DNA from: an uncultured Candidatus Saccharibacteria bacterium
GTDB taxonomy: Bacteria > Patescibacteriota > Saccharimonadia > Saccharimonadales > Saccharimonadaceae
Assembly: GCA_934700415.1 (NCBI GenBank)
Contig: CAKUXN010000024.1
Span: forward strand, 1-8,434
DNA: 8,434 nt
Direction of reading: 5' to 3'
In this document: positions 5,922 to 8,434 of the stretch, in pieces
How positions within the stretch are numbered: position 1 is the stretch's first letter
Layout of the letters: each line of letters opens with the position of its first letter
The notes under the pieces: generated by a model
What the model saw: the letters and a program-made list of their open reading frames with translations, nothing else
The model's database searches: none
What the model was told of the DNA's origin: nothing
Position numbers and translations under genes: made by a program

Positions 5922-6810
5922 TTTTTAGCACATTGATTGATTTTTGTAATTCCACACCCTCTTTTTCAGAAAGTTTCACATCGAGTCTGCGCACTACGCC
6001 TTCGCGCCCCACCACTGATGGCCAGCCAAAGCACGTATCAGAAAAAGTATCATAAGAAGATACTGGCAGCACTCTGTTTTCGTCATTCAATATACAATTT
6101 AAGATCTGCACTACACACGTAGCAATTCCATAGTGTGTAGAACCTTTTCTGTCAATTATGTCGTAAGCCTCATTTCGTACAAATTCTGAAATCCCTTTTA
6201 AAGTGTCTTTCGGCAGCATTGTAGAAATCTTCTGGCCACCCATGTCGGCAATTGAATATAACGACACTTCCGAATCACCATGTTCACCCACTTGGTAAGC
6301 GTGCACCGATTTCGGATTAACATTAAGATAGCTCGCGAGACGCTTGCGAAGTCGCGCCGAATCTAACACCGTACCCGAGCCAATTACTTTTTCATATGGC
6401 AAACCAGAAAATTTCCAAGTATAATAAGTCAAAATATCCATCGGATTTGTAACGACAAGAAAAATCCCATTAAATCCGCTTGCCATAATCTGCTCTACCA
6501 TTCCCTTCAAAATATTTACATTCTTCTTGAGAAGTTCCATACGAGTCTCGCCAGGTCGCTGTGCAGCACCAGCTGTAATTACTACCACATCACAATCTTT
6601 TGCATCTTTATAAGTACCGTTTTTAATCTTAATATAACTCGGTGCCACAGCCAGTGCGTCATTAAGGTCCATCGCTTCACCTTCGGCGTCTTTTGCAATA
6701 ATATCGGTTAAAATAATTTCATTGACGGCTGTTCGTTGATTCAAAAGAGAAAACGCGATGCTCGCACCAACATTACCCGTACCCACAATCATGACTTTAT
6801 TATTATCCAT
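5896..6810 (-). CDS. ldh: L-lactate dehydrogenase
   Basis: 304 residues of the LDH/MDH family. It interconverts pyruvate and L-lactate with NADH/NAD+ in the cytosol and would regenerate NAD+ at the end of fermentation. The dinucleotide fold shows GTGNVGAS (10-17) and an acidic strand end at D36. The substrate loop reads AAQRPGETR: Q84 in the specificity position marks a lactate rather than malate dehydrogenase, and R90 is the mobile-loop arginine. TNP (N122), D150, R153 and the catalytic His in GEHGDSE (H177) are all present, as is T225. The start at 6810 is preferred over a TTG six codons upstream. That TTG overlaps an extended -10 (TGC-TATAAT, 6825-6817) which ends 6 nt before the ATG, predicting a leaderless mRNA. 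The gene overlaps the DUF2207 gene by 26 nt and begins 20 nt after the sbcB stop. Confidence 0.95.
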   Translation of the reverse strand: MDNNKVMIVGTGNVGASIAFSLLNQRTAVNEIILTDIIAKDAEGEAMDLNDALAVAPSYIKIKNGTYKDAKDCDVVVITAGAAQRPGETRMELLKKNVNILKGMVEQIMASGFNGIFLVVTNPMDILTYYTWKFSGLPYEKVIGSGTVLDSARLRKRLASYLNVNPKSVHAYQVGEHGDSEVSLYSIADMGGQKISTMLPKDTLKGISEFVRNEAYDIIDRKGSTHYGIATCVVQILNCILNDENRVLPVSSYDTFSDTCFGWPSVVGREGVVRRLDVKLSEKEGVELQKSINVLKNAISKIKY

Positions 6811-6816
6811 ACTGCT

Positions 6817-6847
6817 ATTATAGCACAAGCTTAATAATCCGTGTCAA
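6817..6847 (-). promoter_or_regulatory. ldh promoter, embedded in the 3' end of sbcB
   Basis: On the minus strand a perfect TTGACA (6847-6842) and a perfect extended -10, TGC-TATAAT (6825-6817), are separated by 19 nt. The -35 lies within the last codons of sbcB. The -10 hexamer (6822-6817) ends 6 nt before the ldh ATG, so transcription should begin at the start codon. Confidence 0.75.
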
Positions 6848-8234
6848 AAAGTGACTCAAAATATAATTTTAATTCTTCCCCAATAAATTCATCGCGACCA
6901 TAAAATATATTAAGTTCCTGTAAAAATTTAGGGGATAATCGTTCCAGCCTAGTACGACGGTATTTTTCCCATTCGACTGCCTCGGATTCCGATAGACTTT
7001 CAGGATAATTCCGCCCTTTATAATGCAATAATAATTTCGGTAATCTTTCGTCATGAAAATCGGGATGAAAATCTGCTAGCTTCATAGCATCCGCATTTCG
7101 TACTGCCGCCACTTTCACACGATCCGTATCGTTTAAAAATCCATCATACAGCGCCGCTTCGGGTTCAATGGCCTTTGGAAATTCTGGTCGGTTCTCGTAA
7201 TCGCTGCGCATTTTTTCGGCAAACTCTGGATGTTTAAGCAAAATCTTTAAACTGTGTTCCACCTCTACTTTTTTAAGTCCAATCTTCTCCCAACCATTAC
7301 CAGTGTCTAGTACTGATATTGGCGCCACCGCCGGACATTTATTAAAACAAAGCTCCTTAACTACCGGGAATATAGACGAGTGATGATTATGAAGAGTGTC
7401 CCCCACTAAGTCTTGTGTAGCGGAAGAGGAAAATGACCAGCCAGACTCGTCCAGGGGATTTCGTAAGTCATAGACCAGCACATTGCCATTTCGTCCACTA
7501 GTTAGCGGAAATGCTACAGTTGTCTTATTAAATTCACTCGCATATCTTCCCGACGCATATACGAATGGTTGCTTATGCTCTAGATTCACTAGTTTCTTCA
7601 CTTCGTTCTTGTCTCGCATCTTAAAAAGATATTCAAACATTTTTGGTTGCTTTTCTTTTAACATTTTAGTCACAGCTATAGTAGCATACACGTCCGACAG
7701 CGCATCATGAGCGTGCTCATGCGAAAGTCCGTTGAGCTTAGTTAGCAATTCCAGACGATTTGTCGGTTTACCATTTTCTGTAAATGGCCAGTTAATCCCT
7801 TCTGGTCGAAGCGCTCGCGTAAGGCGCACTACATCAAGCATATCCCATCGCGACCGCCCATCCTTCCATTCCCATTCGTAAGGATCATAAAAATTTCGCC
7901 ACAAAGTCGCTCGCATAAATTCATCATCAAAGCGTACGGTATTATACCCCAGCGCAATCGTATTCGGTATAAATATCTCTTCCGTCGCATATTTACAAAA
8001 CTCCGCTTCGCTAATACCGTCACGCAAAGTATCTTGTGGAGTAATCTTCGTTACCGCTATCGCACTTGGGCTCGGCAAAGCATCACTTGTCATCTTCACC
8101 AAGATATTCACCGGCTCATCAATAGGCTCTAAATCTAGCGTCGTCCGCTGCCCAGCAAACTGCATAATTCTATCTTCACGCGGGTTCAAGCCCGACGTTT
8201 CTAAGTCATAAAAGAAAAAAGTCTTCTCGTTCAT
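6831..8234 (-). CDS. sbcB: Exodeoxyribonuclease I (3'-5' ssDNA exonuclease)
   Basis: 467 residues, full length against about 475 for the E. coli enzyme. ExoI degrades single-stranded DNA processively from 3' ends in recombination and mismatch repair. The DEDDh nuclease core is intact: D10 and E12 in FYDLETSG, an aspartate in YNTVRFDDEF (98-106), and H176 and D181 in HAHDALSDV. ExoI-specific signatures follow, including RNFYDPYEWEW (113-123), SRWDMLDVVR (128-137), ALRPEGINWP (141-150), the FNKCPAVAP block (297-305), LYDGFLNDTDR (362-372) and the LLLHYKGRNYP region (401-411) of the SH3-like and helical C-terminal domains. No Shine-Dalgarno sequence precedes the ATG. A weak -10-like TAGAAT (8244-8239) lies 4 nt upstream, and the preceding small ORF ends 14 nt before the start, so co-transcription with it is possible. 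Confidence 0.97.
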   Translation of the reverse strand: MNEKTFFFYDLETSGLNPREDRIMQFAGQRTTLDLEPIDEPVNILVKMTSDALPSPSAIAVTKITPQDTLRDGISEAEFCKYATEEIFIPNTIALGYNTVRFDDEFMRATLWRNFYDPYEWEWKDGRSRWDMLDVVRLTRALRPEGINWPFTENGKPTNRLELLTKLNGLSHEHAHDALSDVYATIAVTKMLKEKQPKMFEYLFKMRDKNEVKKLVNLEHKQPFVYASGRYASEFNKTTVAFPLTSGRNGNVLVYDLRNPLDESGWSFSSSATQDLVGDTLHNHHSSIFPVVKELCFNKCPAVAPISVLDTGNGWEKIGLKKVEVEHSLKILLKHPEFAEKMRSDYENRPEFPKAIEPEAALYDGFLNDTDRVKVAAVRNADAMKLADFHPDFHDERLPKLLLHYKGRNYPESLSESEAVEWEKYRRTRLERLSPKFLQELNIFYGRDEFIGEELKLYFESLFDTDY

Positions 8235-8248
8235 CTATATTCTACTTA

Positions 8249-8410
8249 TCACACTTCTGAAAAAACTACAACCCCAGCCTTTTGGACAAATGCTATATGG
8301 AGCATTGGGGCTGTTTGAAGAGATAAACCATAGGTATAAGACGAAACAAACACTACCAACGCCAGTACGCACAAAACTACCAAACCAGTTATTCTATTCC
8401 AAGCCTTCAT
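8249..8410 (-). CDS. Small hydrophobic ORF, possibly the end of a longer gene
   Basis: 53 codons from an ATG at 8410-8408 to TGA at 8251-8249, followed directly by TAA. After MKAWNRITG a hydrophobic stretch (about 8-24) resembles a signal anchor or uncleaved signal peptide, followed by SSYTYGLSLQ and a second fairly hydrophobic segment. The frame stays open upstream of this ATG to the window edge, so the true start may lie outside and this may be the C-terminal end of a longer protein. No Shine-Dalgarno sequence is visible; TATAAT abuts the ATG. It lies 14 nt upstream of sbcB. I do not recognise it. Its coding status rests only on hydrophobic composition, position and strand. Confidence 0.4.
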   Translation of the reverse strand: MKAWNRITGLVVLCVLALVVFVSSYTYGLSLQTAPMLHIAFVQKAGVVVFSEV

Positions 8411-8434
8411 ATTATAAATATTAGAATGAGCCTT

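Noticed and set aside
6811..6828. TTG start six codons upstream for ldh
   Set aside because: The added codons lie in the TGC-TATAAT promoter element, and LDH proteins normally begin just before the GxGxxG strand, as with the ATG at 6810.
8289..8306. Small hairpin (AATGCT/AGCATT, 6-bp stem, 6-nt loop) upstream of sbcB
   Set aside because: It has no T-tract on either side and lies inside the small ORF frame; it is too short to support a terminator or riboswitch.
1..8434. TGA recoded as glycine (Gracilibacteria/Absconditabacteria code)
   Set aside because: All long genes are continuous without any in-frame TGA, which would be frequent under that code.

Overview
The window is AT-rich, compact bacterial DNA with short intergenic gaps. 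It most likely comes from a Candidate Phyla Radiation organism, and Saccharibacteria (TM7) is the best guess. This rests on the gene mix (lactate dehydrogenase, exonuclease I, a DUF2207 surface protein, a one-knuckle MetRS without a C-terminal dimerisation domain) and on several small proteins with disordered cytoplasmic N-termini and one membrane helix. All long genes read through under the standard code and none contains an in-frame TGA. This argues against the lineages that recode TGA as glycine. The lineage is inferred, since no rRNA or phylogenetic marker comparison was possible.

Layout from left to right. Positions 1-514 hold the first 171 codons of a minus-strand membrane protein that runs off the left edge. 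Positions 553-804 hold a small minus-strand single-helix protein. A compact divergent promoter (830-858) separates it from the only plus-strand gene, a MIP/aquaporin-like channel at 886-1830. A strong bidirectional hairpin terminator (about 1836-1873) closes that gene and the convergent metG (3281-1869). To its right, all on the minus strand, come a proline-rich membrane-anchored protein (3962-3327), a DUF2207 protein (5921-4245, with its glycine-rich tail displaced into the -1 frame down to 4039), an L-lactate dehydrogenase (6810-5896), exonuclease I (8234-6831) and a 53-codon hydrophobic ORF (8410-8249) that may extend past the right edge.

No single pathway is encoded. The window holds housekeeping genes (MetRS, LDH for fermentative NAD+ regeneration, ExoI for repair) mixed with envelope proteins. 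ldh and the DUF2207 gene overlap by 26 bases and are probably co-transcribed. The most interesting points are the apparent frameshift in the DUF2207 gene, the degenerate pore motifs and lysine-rich N-terminus of the MIP protein, and the promoter architecture. metG and ldh have a -10 hexamer ending exactly 6 nt before an ATG with no Shine-Dalgarno sequence, so they look leaderless, while other genes here have good ribosome binding sites. I found no CRISPR array, insertion sequence, tRNA or rRNA, and no gene-free stretch longer than 300 bases.
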